Notes: generated from the sequence alone by a model not told the origin. Numbered from the stretch's first letter, positions 39,099-48,775 are shown. The stretch: 64,000 nucleotides of DNA from Sterolibacterium sp. (GCA_018061005.1 JAGOVA010000004.1:30578-94577), one strand, 5' to 3'. Made by a program: numbers and translations.

Positions 39099-41042
39099 AT
39101 GAGCGACTTTCAAGGAATGGATGACCTGCTGCAGGACTTCCTGGTCGAAGCGAACGATTTGTTGTCGAGCGTGGATAACAAGCTCGTCGATCTTGAGCGG
39201 ACGCCGCACGATCATGGCCTGCTCAACGATATTTTTCGTGGCTTTCATACTATCAAAGGGGGTGCTGGCTTTCTCAATGCGGCCGAGTTGGTGACGCTGT
39301 GTCACTTGACTGAAAACCTCTTCGATCTTTTGCGTAATAGCGAACTGAGCGTGACCCGTGAAATCATGGATGTCATCATGGATGCCACGGCGGGGGTGCG
39401 CAACATGTTTTCCTCGCTGGAGCATGGCCAGCAGCCCGCGCCCGCACCCGAAGCGTTGTTGTTAACACTCAAACTTGCCATTGCGGGGGAACTGACGGAT
39501 GCCCCCCCTGCGGCGAGTGCAGCACCTGCGGCGGCTACATCTGTGGCCGCAGCGGTTGTCCCGGTAGTTTCTGCGGTGCCGGCAGCCGAGGCGGGGCCTG
39601 ATTGGGGTAATCTGCTGGCGGCAGTGACGGATGTTCCTGCTGCACCAGGCGCTGCGGCCGCGCCTGCTCCTGTCGCAACACCCGCTGCCGCTATCGTTGC
39701 CACAGCACCTGAACACGGCACGCCCGAACAGATCATCCAGCACGCCACCGGTCGTCGTGCGGCGGATAAACCGACACCACAGAAAGCTGCCCCGGTGGGG
39801 CGGCGCGACGGTGAAAAGACGCGTGACAACTCCATCCGCGTGGATACCTCCCGGCTTGATCAGGTGCTCAATCTTTCGGGCGAAATCGGCCTGACCAAGA
39901 ACCGCCTCAACTCGCTGCGTAGCGATATTCTGGCGGGACGTTCAGATGCTGACACCATGGCGGCACTGGATCAGGCGGTCAGCCAGCTGGATCTGCTGGT
40001 GAGTGATCTGCAAAGTGCGGTCATGAAAACACGCATGCAGCCGATCGGTCGGTTGTTCCAGAAATACCCTCGTATTGCGCGCGATCTGGCGCGTGGTCTG
40101 GGTAAGGATGTCGAACTGGTGCTGATCGGCGAAGACACCGAGATCGACAAAACCATGATCGAGGATCTTTCCGATCCCATCATCCATTTGATTCGCAATG
40201 CGGTCGATCATGGCGTTGAGCTACCCGCTGAACGGGCCGCGGCAGGTAAGACTGAACAATCCGTGGTGCGTCTCGAGGCGCGTCAGGAAGGCGATCACAT
40301 CGTCTTGCTGGTGTCGGATGACGGGCGCGGCATGAATCCGGAAAAGCTGCGTGCCAAGGCGCTGAGTAAAGGGCTGATCACCGACGAAGAAGCTAATTCG
40401 ATGGATGACCGGCAGAGCTACAATCTGGTGTTTCTGCCGGGTTTCTCGACCATGGACGTGGCCTCTGATGTTTCCGGGCGCGGCGTGGGCATGGATGTCG
40501 TCAAGACCAATATTCACAAGCTGAATGGCACGATCGACATCAAGACCACCCAGGGCGAGGGCACCACCTTCGTTATTTCCCTGCCGCTGACGCTGGCCAT
40601 CCTGCCCGTGTTGCTGGTCGAGCTGGGTGGTCAGCCATTTGCTGTGCCCCTGACGATGGTGCGTGAAATCCTGCCGATCGATGTCAATCAGGTGCAGGAA
40701 GTGGGCGGCGCGGCGGTCATGGTGGTGCGTGGTGAAGTACTGCCCTTGTTGCCATTGTCAGGCTTGCTGGGCTGGCCGCAAGTGCAGATCCCGGAATATG
40801 GGGTGTTGATGCAGACGGTGGATAACTCCTTCATTCTCGCCATTGATGGTTTTGCCGGGCGTGAAGATGCCGTGATCAAGTCGCTGGAGGATTTCCGTCC
40901 CAAGGGCGTGGCTGGGGTGACCACACTGTCCAATGGACAGATCGTGTTGATTCTCGACATGAAGGAATTGCTCGGTGCGCTGGGGGATAGCCGGGGCATG
41001 CCGCGTTCGGTCTTTTTGCCCGAGCTGACAGCGGTGGCCTGA
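39099..41042 (+). CDS. cheA: Chemotaxis histidine kinase CheA
   Basis: CheA has 647 residues. The HPt domain carries the phosphorylated His50 in FRGFHTIKGGAGFL. In place of the P2 CheY/CheB-binding domain there is an Ala/Pro-rich linker (about residues 115-240). Next come the P3 dimerisation helices, the kinase domain with HLIRNAVDHGVE (N box), LVSDDGRGMN (G1) and GRGVGMDVVKTNI (G2), and a CheW-like P5 domain with QPFAVPLTMVREILPI. GGAGCAAGGA lies upstream. No cheW, cheB or cheR is in the window. Confidence 0.95.
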   Translation: MSDFQGMDDLLQDFLVEANDLLSSVDNKLVDLERTPHDHGLLNDIFRGFHTIKGGAGFLNAAELVTLCHLTENLFDLLRNSELSVTREIMDVIMDATAGVRNMFSSLEHGQQPAPAPEALLLTLKLAIAGELTDAPPAASAAPAAATSVAAAVVPVVSAVPAAEAGPDWGNLLAAVTDVPAAPGAAAAPAPVATPAAAIVATAPEHGTPEQIIQHATGRRAADKPTPQKAAPVGRRDGEKTRDNSIRVDTSRLDQVLNLSGEIGLTKNRLNSLRSDILAGRSDADTMAALDQAVSQLDLLVSDLQSAVMKTRMQPIGRLFQKYPRIARDLARGLGKDVELVLIGEDTEIDKTMIEDLSDPIIHLIRNAVDHGVELPAERAAAGKTEQSVVRLEARQEGDHIVLLVSDDGRGMNPEKLRAKALSKGLITDEEANSMDDRQSYNLVFLPGFSTMDVASDVSGRGVGMDVVKTNIHKLNGTIDIKTTQGEGTTFVISLPLTLAILPVLLVELGGQPFAVPLTMVREILPIDVNQVQEVGGAAVMVVRGEVLPLLPLSGLLGWPQVQIPEYGVLMQTVDNSFILAIDGFAGREDAVIKSLEDFRPKGVAGVTTLSNGQIVLILDMKELLGALGDSRGMPRSVFLPELTAVA

Positions 41043-41104
41043 GCCGATGCCTGGCTTTTTCAGGCACCTAAAGGCACCTGAAGGTGCGCGTTTCGGCTAA
41101 ATTT

Positions 41105-41112
41105 GCCGATAA
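41105..41112 (+). promoter_or_regulatory. Sigma-28-like -10 element before flhB
   Basis: GCCGATAA matches the FliA (sigma-28) -10 consensus exactly, 122 bp before the flhB start. There is no TAAA at the expected 15-bp upstream position (that site reads GCGC), so it is only a half match. Confidence 0.25.
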
Positions 41113-41135
41113 ATAACAAATAGTTGCCCATTTGT

Positions 41136-41166
41136 TTTCACCCGTCACGCGAATAGACGGGTGAAA
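41136..41166. terminator. Inverted repeat between cheA and flhB
   Basis: TTTCACCCGTC (41136-41146) pairs perfectly with GACGGGTGAAA (41156-41166) around a 9-nt loop. It could terminate the cheA transcript or act as an operator for flhB. A T-rich stretch follows at about 41172. A weaker hairpin (GCACCTGAAGGTGC) lies at about 41073-41086. Confidence 0.4.
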
Positions 41167-41233
41167 CTCCTTCTGTTTTCGCTGTCTTCCTGAATATCGG
41201 CGGCAATAATTGCCGGTATGCGAGGACTCTTCC

Positions 41234-42436
41234 GTGGCTGAAGACAGCGATCTTGAACGTACCGAACCGGCTTCCTCACGCCGCCTTGAGCAGGCGCGTG
41301 AGGAAGGCCGCGTGCCGCGTTCGCGCGAGTTGAGTGCGTTCCTCGTGTTGCTCGCCGGTGTGGGGGCTTTCTGGGCGATGGGCGGGAGCTTCGTTCAACA
41401 ATCCGCTGACATTCTGCGGCGAGGCCTGAGTTTTGGTCATGCGACGGCCTTTGACGCGCATGCCATGGCCAATACCTTTCTCTCGCTTTCTACAGCCGCG
41501 TTGCTGGTTCTGGCACCGGTCTTCCTGTTGACCGTGATCGGTGCAGTCGCTGCACCGACGGTGCTGGGCGGGCTGATTCTTTCGCCCAAAGCATTTGCGC
41601 CCGATTTCGGGCGGATCAATCCACTCTCCGGGTTGGGGCGCATTTTTTCCATGCAGGGCGTGGGGGAGATGGTCAAGGCCATCCTTAAAGCTTTGCTGGT
41701 GGGCGGGGTCGTGTATTGGGTGGTGGCGCACCGTTATGGCGATCTGTTCGCGCTGGCTGCCGTTTCAGTCGAAACGGGTCTGGCCGCGTTTGCCCAGTTA
41801 CTTCAATTTGCCGCGATGGCCTTGCTGGGCGGGGTGGCGCTGGTAGCTGCCATCGACGTGCCTTTTCAGCTCTGGCAGTACTACAGCAAGCTGCGGATGA
41901 CGCGCGAGGAAGTGCGTCAGGAAGGCAAGGAGCAGGAGGGCGATCCGCAGGTCAAGGGGCGGATCCGTAGCCAGCAGCGTGAAATGGCAAGGCGGCGGAT
42001 GATGAGCGAAGTGCCCCAGGCCAATGTGGTGGTCACCAACCCGACCCACTTTGCGGTCGCGCTTCGTTATGACAGCCAGAAAATGGGTGCGCCGCTGGTG
42101 GTGGCCAAGGGCATGAATCATGTCGCCCAACGCATCCGTGAGCTGGCCGCTGAACATGGCGTGCCGCAACTCGAAGCCCCCCCGCTGGCGCGTGCCCTGC
42201 ATCGTCATTGCGATATTGGTGAACAGATTCCGGCCGCGTTGTATACCGCCGTGGCTGAGGTCATGGCGTATGTGTATCAGCTGGACCGCTATCTGTCGGG
42301 CGAGGATCAAGGCATGGCGCGGCCACAGACACCGCATGATCTGGTGATTCCGGAAGGCATGGATCCGGGTGTGCCTGAGGATGGACGGGACGCTGGGCAG
42401 GGGATGAGCGGGATGAATGGAGTGGTTCCGGCATGA
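41234..42436 (+). CDS. flhB: Flagellar export apparatus protein FlhB
   Basis: FlhB is the self-cleaving export-gate subunit that switches substrate from rod/hook to filament. I take the GTG at 41234 (400 residues, then AEDSDLERTEPASSRRLEQAR, the standard opening) with CGAGGA upstream. A TTG at 41210 is less likely. It has four transmembrane helices and the autocleavage motif Asn-Pro-Thr-His in VVVTNPTHFAVAL. The C-terminal tail after about residue 360 is Gly/Asp/Pro-rich. Its stop overlaps the flhA start by 4 bp. Confidence 0.95.
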   Translation: MAEDSDLERTEPASSRRLEQAREEGRVPRSRELSAFLVLLAGVGAFWAMGGSFVQQSADILRRGLSFGHATAFDAHAMANTFLSLSTAALLVLAPVFLLTVIGAVAAPTVLGGLILSPKAFAPDFGRINPLSGLGRIFSMQGVGEMVKAILKALLVGGVVYWVVAHRYGDLFALAAVSVETGLAAFAQLLQFAAMALLGGVALVAAIDVPFQLWQYYSKLRMTREEVRQEGKEQEGDPQVKGRIRSQQREMARRRMMSEVPQANVVVTNPTHFAVALRYDSQKMGAPLVVAKGMNHVAQRIRELAAEHGVPQLEAPPLARALHRHCDIGEQIPAALYTAVAEVMAYVYQLDRYLSGEDQGMARPQTPHDLVIPEGMDPGVPEDGRDAGQGMSGMNGVVPA

Positions 42437-44520
42437 ACGACGTAATGACCCTGCAGAACATCTTCTCGCGCGGCAATCTGCGCCAGCTCGCCGCGCCGAT
42501 CCTGATCGTCATGATCTTGTCGATGATGGTGCTGCCGTTGCCGCCTTTCGTGCTCGACCTGTTCTTCACGTTCAATATTGCGTTGTCGATCATGGTCATG
42601 CTGGTGGCCATGTACACCATGAAGCCGCTGGATTTTTCGGTGTTCCCGACCGTGCTGCTGGTGACCACCCTGATGCGTCTGTCGCTCAACGTGGCCTCGA
42701 CGCGTGTGGTGCTGCTTGAAGGGCATAGTGGGCCGGATGCTGCGGGTAAGGTGATCGAAGCGTTTGGTCACTTTCTGGTGGGGGGGAATTACGCGGTCGG
42801 CCTGGTGGTGTTTGTGATTCTGGTGGTCATCAATTTTGTGGTGATTACCAAGGGCGCCGGGCGGATTGCCGAAGTTTCGGCGCGTTTCACGCTGGACGCG
42901 ATGCCCGGCAAGCAAATGGCCATCGACGCGGATCTCAATGCCGGTTTGATCGGTGAGGATGAGGCCCGCAAACGCCGCGCGGCCATTTCTCAAGAGGCGG
43001 ACTTTTTCGGCTCGATGGATGGTGCCAGCAAGTTCGTGCGTGGGGACGCCGTGGCAGGCATCATGATCCTGCTCATCAACGTCATCGGTGGGTTGATCGT
43101 GGGGATCGTTCAGCACGACATGCCCTTCGCCCAGGCTGCCAAGAATTACACCTTGCTGACGATCGGTGATGGCCTGGTGGCGCAGATTCCAGCACTGATC
43201 ATCTCTACGGCGGCAGGTCTGGTGGTCAGCCGTGTGACGACCGACGAAGACGTGGGTCAGCAGGTGACCAATCAAATGTTTGGTAACCCGATGGTGCTGT
43301 TGCTGACCGCCTTCATCATCGGTGCGCTGGGTTTGATTCCGGGCATGCCGAATCTGATCTTCCTGCTGCTGGCATTTGCCACGGGCGGGCTGGGCTGGTG
43401 GCTGCTCAAGCGTCAGTCGGCAGAGCCCGTGGCGGTGGTGGCTCCCAAGGTCGAGCAGGCCGCGCCACAGGAAACCCAGGATGCCAGCTGGGCCGATGTT
43501 GCCCCCGTCGATGTGCTCGGGCTGGAAGTCGGTTATCGGCTGATTCCTTTGGTGGATAAAGGGCAAGATGGCGAATTGCTGAAGCGGATACGCGGGCTGC
43601 GAAAGAAGTTTGCTCAGGAAATTGGCTTTCTTTGCGCGCCGGTCCATATCCGTGACAACCTCGAATTGCGCCCCAATGCCTATCGGCTGACCCTGAAGGG
43701 TGTGGAGGTCGGCAGTGGCGAAGCGTATCTGGGGATGTACATGGCCATCAATCCCGGGCGGGTCGCCGGGCAGATTGCGGGGACGCCGACCACCGATCCG
43801 GCGTTTGGCCTGCCTGCGGTCTGGATCGAAGCAGCCCTGCGCGAACAGGCACAGGCACTGGGCTATACCGTGGTGGATGCAGGAACAGTCGTTGCCACGC
43901 ATATCAACCATGTCATCCTGTCGCATGCCGCCGAGTTGCTGGGGCGGCAGGAAACCCAGGCGTTGATCGATCACATTGCCAAGGATGCGCCCAAGCTGAT
44001 CGAGGACCTGGTACCCAAACAGATTTCCATTTCCGTCGTGCATCGTGTGCTGCAAAACCTGCTCGAAGAAGGCGTCAATATCCGCGACATGCGTACCATC
44101 ATTGAGTCGCTGGCGGAGCATTCCACGCAGACCCAGGATGCGCTGGAGCTCACCACCCAGGTGCGTATTGCCTTGGGTCGCGCGATTGTTCAGCAGATAT
44201 TTCCGGGCAATGCCGAGCTGACCGTCATGACCATCGACCCCAGTCTGGAACGGGTGCTCGGCCAGGCACTGCAAGGCAGTGGTGGTGGCGGTGGTATTGA
44301 GCCGGGACTGGCGGATACGCTGCTGCGCGAAACTGCCGCCACGGCGCAGCATCAGGAGGATGCTGGGCTGCCGGCTGTCCTGCTGGTGCCGAATGCGTTG
44401 CGCTGGCTGCTGTCGCGCTTCCTGCGTCGCGCCGTGCCGACACTCAAAGTGATTTCAAATGCAGAAGTTCCCGACACCCGCACGATACGGGTGACGGCCA
44501 TTATTGGAGCGCAATCATGA
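42433..44520 (+). CDS. flhA: Flagellar export apparatus protein FlhA
   Basis: FlhA forms the nonameric export gate with a large cytoplasmic ring. The 695-residue length is normal. The N-terminal half has eight transmembrane helices (FFTFNIALSIMVMLVAMYT, FSVFPTVLLVTTLMRLSLN) and the FHIPEP-type loop GRIAEVSARFTLDAMPGKQMAIDADLNAG. The C-terminal half contains INPGRVAGQIAGTPTTDPAFGLPAVWI. It overlaps flhB by 4 bp and precedes flhF by 43 bp. Confidence 0.96.
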   Translation: MNDVMTLQNIFSRGNLRQLAAPILIVMILSMMVLPLPPFVLDLFFTFNIALSIMVMLVAMYTMKPLDFSVFPTVLLVTTLMRLSLNVASTRVVLLEGHSGPDAAGKVIEAFGHFLVGGNYAVGLVVFVILVVINFVVITKGAGRIAEVSARFTLDAMPGKQMAIDADLNAGLIGEDEARKRRAAISQEADFFGSMDGASKFVRGDAVAGIMILLINVIGGLIVGIVQHDMPFAQAAKNYTLLTIGDGLVAQIPALIISTAAGLVVSRVTTDEDVGQQVTNQMFGNPMVLLLTAFIIGALGLIPGMPNLIFLLLAFATGGLGWWLLKRQSAEPVAVVAPKVEQAAPQETQDASWADVAPVDVLGLEVGYRLIPLVDKGQDGELLKRIRGLRKKFAQEIGFLCAPVHIRDNLELRPNAYRLTLKGVEVGSGEAYLGMYMAINPGRVAGQIAGTPTTDPAFGLPAVWIEAALREQAQALGYTVVDAGTVVATHINHVILSHAAELLGRQETQALIDHIAKDAPKLIEDLVPKQISISVVHRVLQNLLEEGVNIRDMRTIIESLAEHSTQTQDALELTTQVRIALGRAIVQQIFPGNAELTVMTIDPSLERVLGQALQGSGGGGGIEPGLADTLLRETAATAQHQEDAGLPAVLLVPNALRWLLSRFLRRAVPTLKVISNAEVPDTRTIRVTAIIGAQS

Positions 44521-44563
44521 TCAATGTTGAACAGCGTAGGGCACGCGGGATGGGGATGACGCT

Positions 44564-46216
44564 ATGAGTATGCGTCGGTTTGTTGCCTCCACCGCGCGTG
44601 ATTGCTTGCGGCGGGTAAAGGCCGAGCTCGGTCCGGATGCCATCGTCGTTTCCAACCGGCCAGTGGAAGGCGGGGTGGAAATCATGGCCATGACTTCCGA
44701 GAGTTTTGAGGCACTATCCCGCCAGATGCCGACGCGTGAAATGTCCCCGCCCCCGGCACCGGTACCCGCAGCGATGCCCGCTCCGGCTCTCGCAGCGCGT
44801 GTGGCCGCGCCAGTATCCGCACCCACACCCACACCCGCTGCCGAAGCGGCGCGGCGGGCATATGCCCAGACGCTGGCCACACCGTTGGCGGCCGCCTCGT
44901 CCCGTTCGTCGCCGCCGCCTCCTCCGCTGCGCGCACAACCGGCCAGCCGCGCGACGATCGCGAGCACCGCCGAGGATGATTACACGGTCAGTCTGTCCGC
45001 GCAGTCGCGCAAACCGCCACTGGCACAACCGACCTGGGCGAGCCCGGCGCGTGCGGCAGCGCCGGATGATGAACTGGCCGATCTCGGCCGTTCAAGGCTG
45101 CGCCCCTTGCCAGGACGCACGGCAAGTGCTGCGACATTGACCCCGAACCAGACGTCGCCCCCGAGCCAGACCCAGGCTGCACCGGCTGAAGCCCGGCTTG
45201 CCCCTGCGGGTGTGCGGGTCGCCGCAGAACAGGCCGTGCAGGAGGACGGCATGCGTCTGCAAGTGAATCAGTTGATGGGTGAAATGCATACCATCAAATC
45301 CTTGCTGGAGCGTCAGCTGGCCGGGTTTGCCTGGGGCGAGATCTCACGCGAATCGCCAGTGCGCGCGCAGGCACTGTCGGAAATGCTCGACGCGGGTTTT
45401 TCGGGGTTGTTGGCGCGAAAACTCTGCGAGGAGTTGCCGTCTGAACTGAATATCGAAGATGCGCGCAAATGGCTGAAAAGTGCGCTGAACAGGCATCTGC
45501 GTACCCTGGGGAACGATAACGACATCATTGATCGCGGTGGCATCTACGCGCTCGTGGGGCCGACGGGCGTGGGTAAAACCACCACCACGGCCAAGCTCGC
45601 GGCACGTTGTGTGGTGCGCTATGGTGCTGACAAGATCGCGCTGCTGACGACGGACGGTTACCGGATCGGCGCGCATGAGCAGTTGCGGATTTATGGCCGT
45701 ATTCTGGGCGTTCCTGTGCATGTGGTGCGTGATGGCGACGATCTGCGGCATACGCTGGCCGACCTGCGTGACAAGCACATGGTGCTGATTGATACCGTCG
45801 GCATGAGTCAGCGTGATCGCATGGTGGCCGAGCAGGCTGCAATGTTGACGCGTGCGGGCGAGGTGAATCGCCTGTTGCTGCTGAACGCCACGGTTCGTGG
45901 GGATACCCTCGACGATGTGGTGCGTGCCTATGCGGGAGAAGATCTCGCCGGTGTCATCCTCAGCAAGGTCGATGAAACCGCTTCGATCGCCCCGGCACTG
46001 GATGCCGTGATCCGTCACGGGCTGATGCTGTGTTATGTGGCAAATGGCCAGCGTGTTCCCGAAGACATGCACCTGCCGAATCGAAACTACCTGATGCACC
46101 GTGCCTTTAAACAGCCCGGCGAAGCCTCGCCGCATCGCCTGCAAATGGAAGAAACCGGGCTCATCATGACCTCCCCGGATATGGCACGCAAGACCGCAGG
46201 AGCGGGGCGTGGCTGA
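44564..46216 (+). CDS. flhF: SRP-type GTPase FlhF
   Basis: FlhF sets the place of flagellar assembly, usually a cell pole. The 550-residue protein has an N-terminal basic domain (MRRFVASTARDCLRRVKAELG), a long Ala/Pro-rich linker (about residues 60-215), an N-domain and a GTPase domain. The latter has GPTGVGKTTTTAKLA (G1), DGYRIGAHEQL, DTVGMSQRD (G3, with Val where Ala is usual) and LSKVDETASIAPALD (G4). flhG begins 8 bp before its stop. Confidence 0.95.
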   Translation: MSMRRFVASTARDCLRRVKAELGPDAIVVSNRPVEGGVEIMAMTSESFEALSRQMPTREMSPPPAPVPAAMPAPALAARVAAPVSAPTPTPAAEAARRAYAQTLATPLAAASSRSSPPPPPLRAQPASRATIASTAEDDYTVSLSAQSRKPPLAQPTWASPARAAAPDDELADLGRSRLRPLPGRTASAATLTPNQTSPPSQTQAAPAEARLAPAGVRVAAEQAVQEDGMRLQVNQLMGEMHTIKSLLERQLAGFAWGEISRESPVRAQALSEMLDAGFSGLLARKLCEELPSELNIEDARKWLKSALNRHLRTLGNDNDIIDRGGIYALVGPTGVGKTTTTAKLAARCVVRYGADKIALLTTDGYRIGAHEQLRIYGRILGVPVHVVRDGDDLRHTLADLRDKHMVLIDTVGMSQRDRMVAEQAAMLTRAGEVNRLLLLNATVRGDTLDDVVRAYAGEDLAGVILSKVDETASIAPALDAVIRHGLMLCYVANGQRVPEDMHLPNRNYLMHRAFKQPGEASPHRLQMEETGLIMTSPDMARKTAGAGRG

Positions 46217-47129
46217 AATGAATCCTTCTCATTGGTCCGACTGGCCGGAGCCGGAGAGTGTTGGCCGCATTGAAGGATCCGCCAACCCGGCGGATGCTTG
46301 GGCGGGTGATCAGGCGGCCGGATTGCGGCGCATGTTTCGTGGCCGCACGCCCCAGGTGGTTGCCTTCGCTTCCGGGCGTGAAGCCTGTGGCCGCACCACC
46401 CTGGTGGTGCAGACTGCTGCGGCACTGGCGGCGGCCGGGCATGGCGTGCTGATCGTGGATGAAAATCAGGCACCCAATAATGCCTTGTCCTGCCTGGGTT
46501 TGCGGGCGCGTCATGATCTCTATCAGGTTTTGCAGGGTGAGCGCACCCTCGCGCAAACGCTGCTGGAAGCCGCACCCCGGGTGCATGTGCTGCCTGCTGC
46601 CCGCGCCGCGCACGAACTGGGGCATGCCCAGCGCAGTGCGGCCGCCGCCTGTCGTCGTCTGCCCGCCACGCTCAGGGAAATGCAGCAGGGCGTGGATTTC
46701 GTCCTGATTGATGCCGACGTGCGGAATCACGCGCATCTTTCCATGCTGGCTCAATCGGCGCGTCACATGGCGGTCATTGTGGGCGCGCAGGGAAACGCCA
46801 TCACCAACGCTTATGCCCTGATTAAGCGGATCGTGCAGGAGCGGGGGCGCGATGGCTTTCAGTTGGTGGTCACGCGTTCGCGTAGCCGCGAAGAAGCGCG
46901 TGCCATTTTTGACAACATGCGTAACGTGGCGCGTGAGCATCTGGATGTGCGTCTGGACTACCTGGGGGCGGTGCTGTCACCGGCGACGGATCATCTTGCC
47001 CAGGCATTGTTGCAGCGTCTGCCGCCCACGGTCGATCAAGCTGGGGAAGGTGGTTTTGCCTGGTTACCCGCAGGACAGGCCGCAGGGCAGGCGCGGCGCA
47101 CCACGAAAAGCGCGCTGCTGGTCGGGTGA
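46209..47129 (+). CDS. flhG: FlhG/MinD-like flagellar number regulator with degenerate P-loop
   Basis: This 306-residue MinD/ParA-family protein follows flhF. FlhG normally counters FlhF to limit flagellar number. The GTG at 46209 is chosen because AGGAG lies 6 bp upstream. An ATG at 46218 is the alternative. The fold is recognisable: P-loop region FASGREACGRTTLVV, VLIVDEN at the second Asp site and DFVLIDAD (Walker B). The deviant Walker A has Arg57 and Arg62 where both conserved lysines are expected, so ATP hydrolysis and dimer control may be altered. Confidence 0.88.
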   Translation: MAEMNPSHWSDWPEPESVGRIEGSANPADAWAGDQAAGLRRMFRGRTPQVVAFASGREACGRTTLVVQTAAALAAAGHGVLIVDENQAPNNALSCLGLRARHDLYQVLQGERTLAQTLLEAAPRVHVLPAARAAHELGHAQRSAAAACRRLPATLREMQQGVDFVLIDADVRNHAHLSMLAQSARHMAVIVGAQGNAITNAYALIKRIVQERGRDGFQLVVTRSRSREEARAIFDNMRNVAREHLDVRLDYLGAVLSPATDHLAQALLQRLPPTVDQAGEGGFAWLPAGQAAGQARRTTKSALLVG

Positions 47130-47240
47130 GATGCCTGGCCTGAGTGCCGGTGGCATGGAGTGATCCCCCGTGATCCATCGTGTATTCGTTGATTTTGTTT
47201 CAGTGCTATAGTCCATTGATCGATTTTTACCCGGAAATTT

Positions 47241-48029
47241 ATGACCTATAACGCACAGGGCATTCCGGACAAAGAACAGCTCGTCACGCAGTATGCGCCG
47301 CTGGTCAAGAGAATTGCCTATCATCTGATGGCCAGGCTGCCGCCCAGTGTGCTGGTGGATGATCTCATCCAGAACGGCATGATGGGATTGCTCGATGCGA
47401 TTGGACGCTACGAAGAAGGGCTGGGTGCCCAGTTTGAAACGTATGCGATGCAGCGCATCCGCGGTGCCATGCTCGACGGCCTGCGCGAGAATGACTGGTT
47501 GCCGCGTGGCCTGCGCCGCGAAATGCGCCGTGTCGAAACGGCCATTACCACGCTGGAACAAAAACACGGTCGCGCCCCGCTGGAACGCGAACTGGCCGAG
47601 TCCCTCGGGATGTCGCTGGACGAATACCAGAAACTGCTGTTCGATGCGCGGGGTCATCAGCTGGTTTATCTGGAAGATATGGGTAGCAACGAAGGTGATG
47701 ATGGCGAGGCTTTTCTCGATCGTCACCTTGTGGCGGAACAACCCGAGCCACTGGCGGCCTTGCTCGATCAGGACATGCGAACTTCCCTGATTGCTGCCAT
47801 TGATGAACTGCCCGAGCGGGAAAAGCTGATGATGGCGTTGTATTATGATGAAGAATTGAATCTGCGTGAGATAGGTGAGGTCATGGGGGTTACGGAGTCC
47901 CGCGTCTGTCAGTTGCATACCCAGGCCATTGCGCGTTTGCGAACCCGCTTTCTCGGCGAGGTTGCGGCGATGCAGGCCAAACAACGTGGTACGGCGCGCA
48001 CGGGTCGCCCGAGAAAGGCGGCGACATGA
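47241..48029 (+). CDS. fliA: Flagellar sigma factor sigma-28
   Basis: FliA directs RNA polymerase to late flagellar and chemotaxis promoters. The 262-residue protein shows region 2 (LVKRIAYHLMARLPPSVLVDDLIQNGMMGLLDAIGRY), RIRGAMLDGLRENDWLPRGLRR, region 3 and region 4 helix-turn-helix (LNLREIGEVMGVTESRVCQLHTQAIARLR). It is counteracted by FlgM, encoded downstream. It follows flhG after 111 bp and overlaps motC by 4 bp. Confidence 0.97.
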   Translation: MTYNAQGIPDKEQLVTQYAPLVKRIAYHLMARLPPSVLVDDLIQNGMMGLLDAIGRYEEGLGAQFETYAMQRIRGAMLDGLRENDWLPRGLRREMRRVETAITTLEQKHGRAPLERELAESLGMSLDEYQKLLFDARGHQLVYLEDMGSNEGDDGEAFLDRHLVAEQPEPLAALLDQDMRTSLIAAIDELPEREKLMMALYYDEELNLREIGEVMGVTESRVCQLHTQAIARLRTRFLGEVAAMQAKQRGTARTGRPRKAAT

Positions 48030-48775
48030 GCGTTCTGGATCGCATCAGCGTTGCAGGCTTGCTGGTGGGTGTGGGTGCCATCATGGCCGGGCAGGTGCTC
48101 GAAGGGGGGCATGTCTCCTCGCTGGTGCAGCCGACGGCATTCCTGATCGTGATCGGTGGTACCTTGGGCGCAGTCATGCTGCAAAGCCCGCTGCCTGTCT
48201 TTCTCTCGGGTTTGCGGATGGTCAAATGGGTGTTTACCCCGCCCGCTGTGGCCACAGAAGAACTCATCCAGCGGGTGCTGGCCTGGTCGCAGATTGCTCG
48301 TCGCGAAGGCCTGCTCGCGCTGGAAGCGCAACTGCCCGGGTTGACTGATCCGTATCATCGGCGGGGTCTGCAAATGCTGGTCGATGGTGCCGAACCTGGC
48401 AGTTTGCGGGGGGTGCTCGAGGTGCAGATCGACGCGTATGAAACGAAACTGAAGTCGGCGGCCAGAATCTGGGAGTCGGCGGGTGGCTACTCGCCAACCA
48501 TCGGCATTCTGGGGGCGGTGATGGGGCTGATTCATGTCATGGAAAACCTGACGGAACCGGCCAAGCTGGGTGCGGGGATCGCGGTGGCTTTCGTGGCGAC
48601 GATCTACGGCGTGGGGCTGGCGAATCTGGTGTTTCTGCCCGTGGCGAAAAAACTGCTGGCGACGGTTTCGCACTTGGTCATGCTGCGTGAAATGTACCTC
48701 GATGGTCTGGTGGGGATTGCCAATGGTGATAACCCCCGCATCATTGAAGGCCGCATGCGTGGTTATTTTGAATGA
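48026..48775 (+). CDS. motC: Flagellar stator protein MotC (MotA family)
   Basis: This 249-residue inner-membrane stator subunit of the MotA/MotC/PomA type starts with an ATGA overlap to fliA. Four hydrophobic segments are visible (RISVAGLLVGVGAIMAGQVLEGG, TAFLIVIGGTLGAVML, YSPTIGILGAVMGLIHVM, GIAVAFVATIYGVGLANLVFLPVA). A cytoplasmic loop between the second and third carries the charged residues that contact FliG. It pairs with MotD encoded 50 bp downstream. Confidence 0.93.
   Translation: MSVLDRISVAGLLVGVGAIMAGQVLEGGHVSSLVQPTAFLIVIGGTLGAVMLQSPLPVFLSGLRMVKWVFTPPAVATEELIQRVLAWSQIARREGLLALEAQLPGLTDPYHRRGLQMLVDGAEPGSLRGVLEVQIDAYETKLKSAARIWESAGGYSPTIGILGAVMGLIHVMENLTEPAKLGAGIAVAFVATIYGVGLANLVFLPVAKKLLATVSHLVMLREMYLDGLVGIANGDNPRIIEGRMRGYFE

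Noticed and set aside
41105-41112. Full sigma-28 promoter upstream of flhB
   Set aside because: The -10 (GCCGATAA) is perfect, but the -35 position does not have TAAA, so I list it only as a weak half site.
42307-44352. 681-codon open frame on the minus strand opposite flhA
   Set aside because: The product is His/Gln/Arg-rich with no domain, and the plus strand codes for a clearly conserved FlhA. It is a codon-bias shadow.
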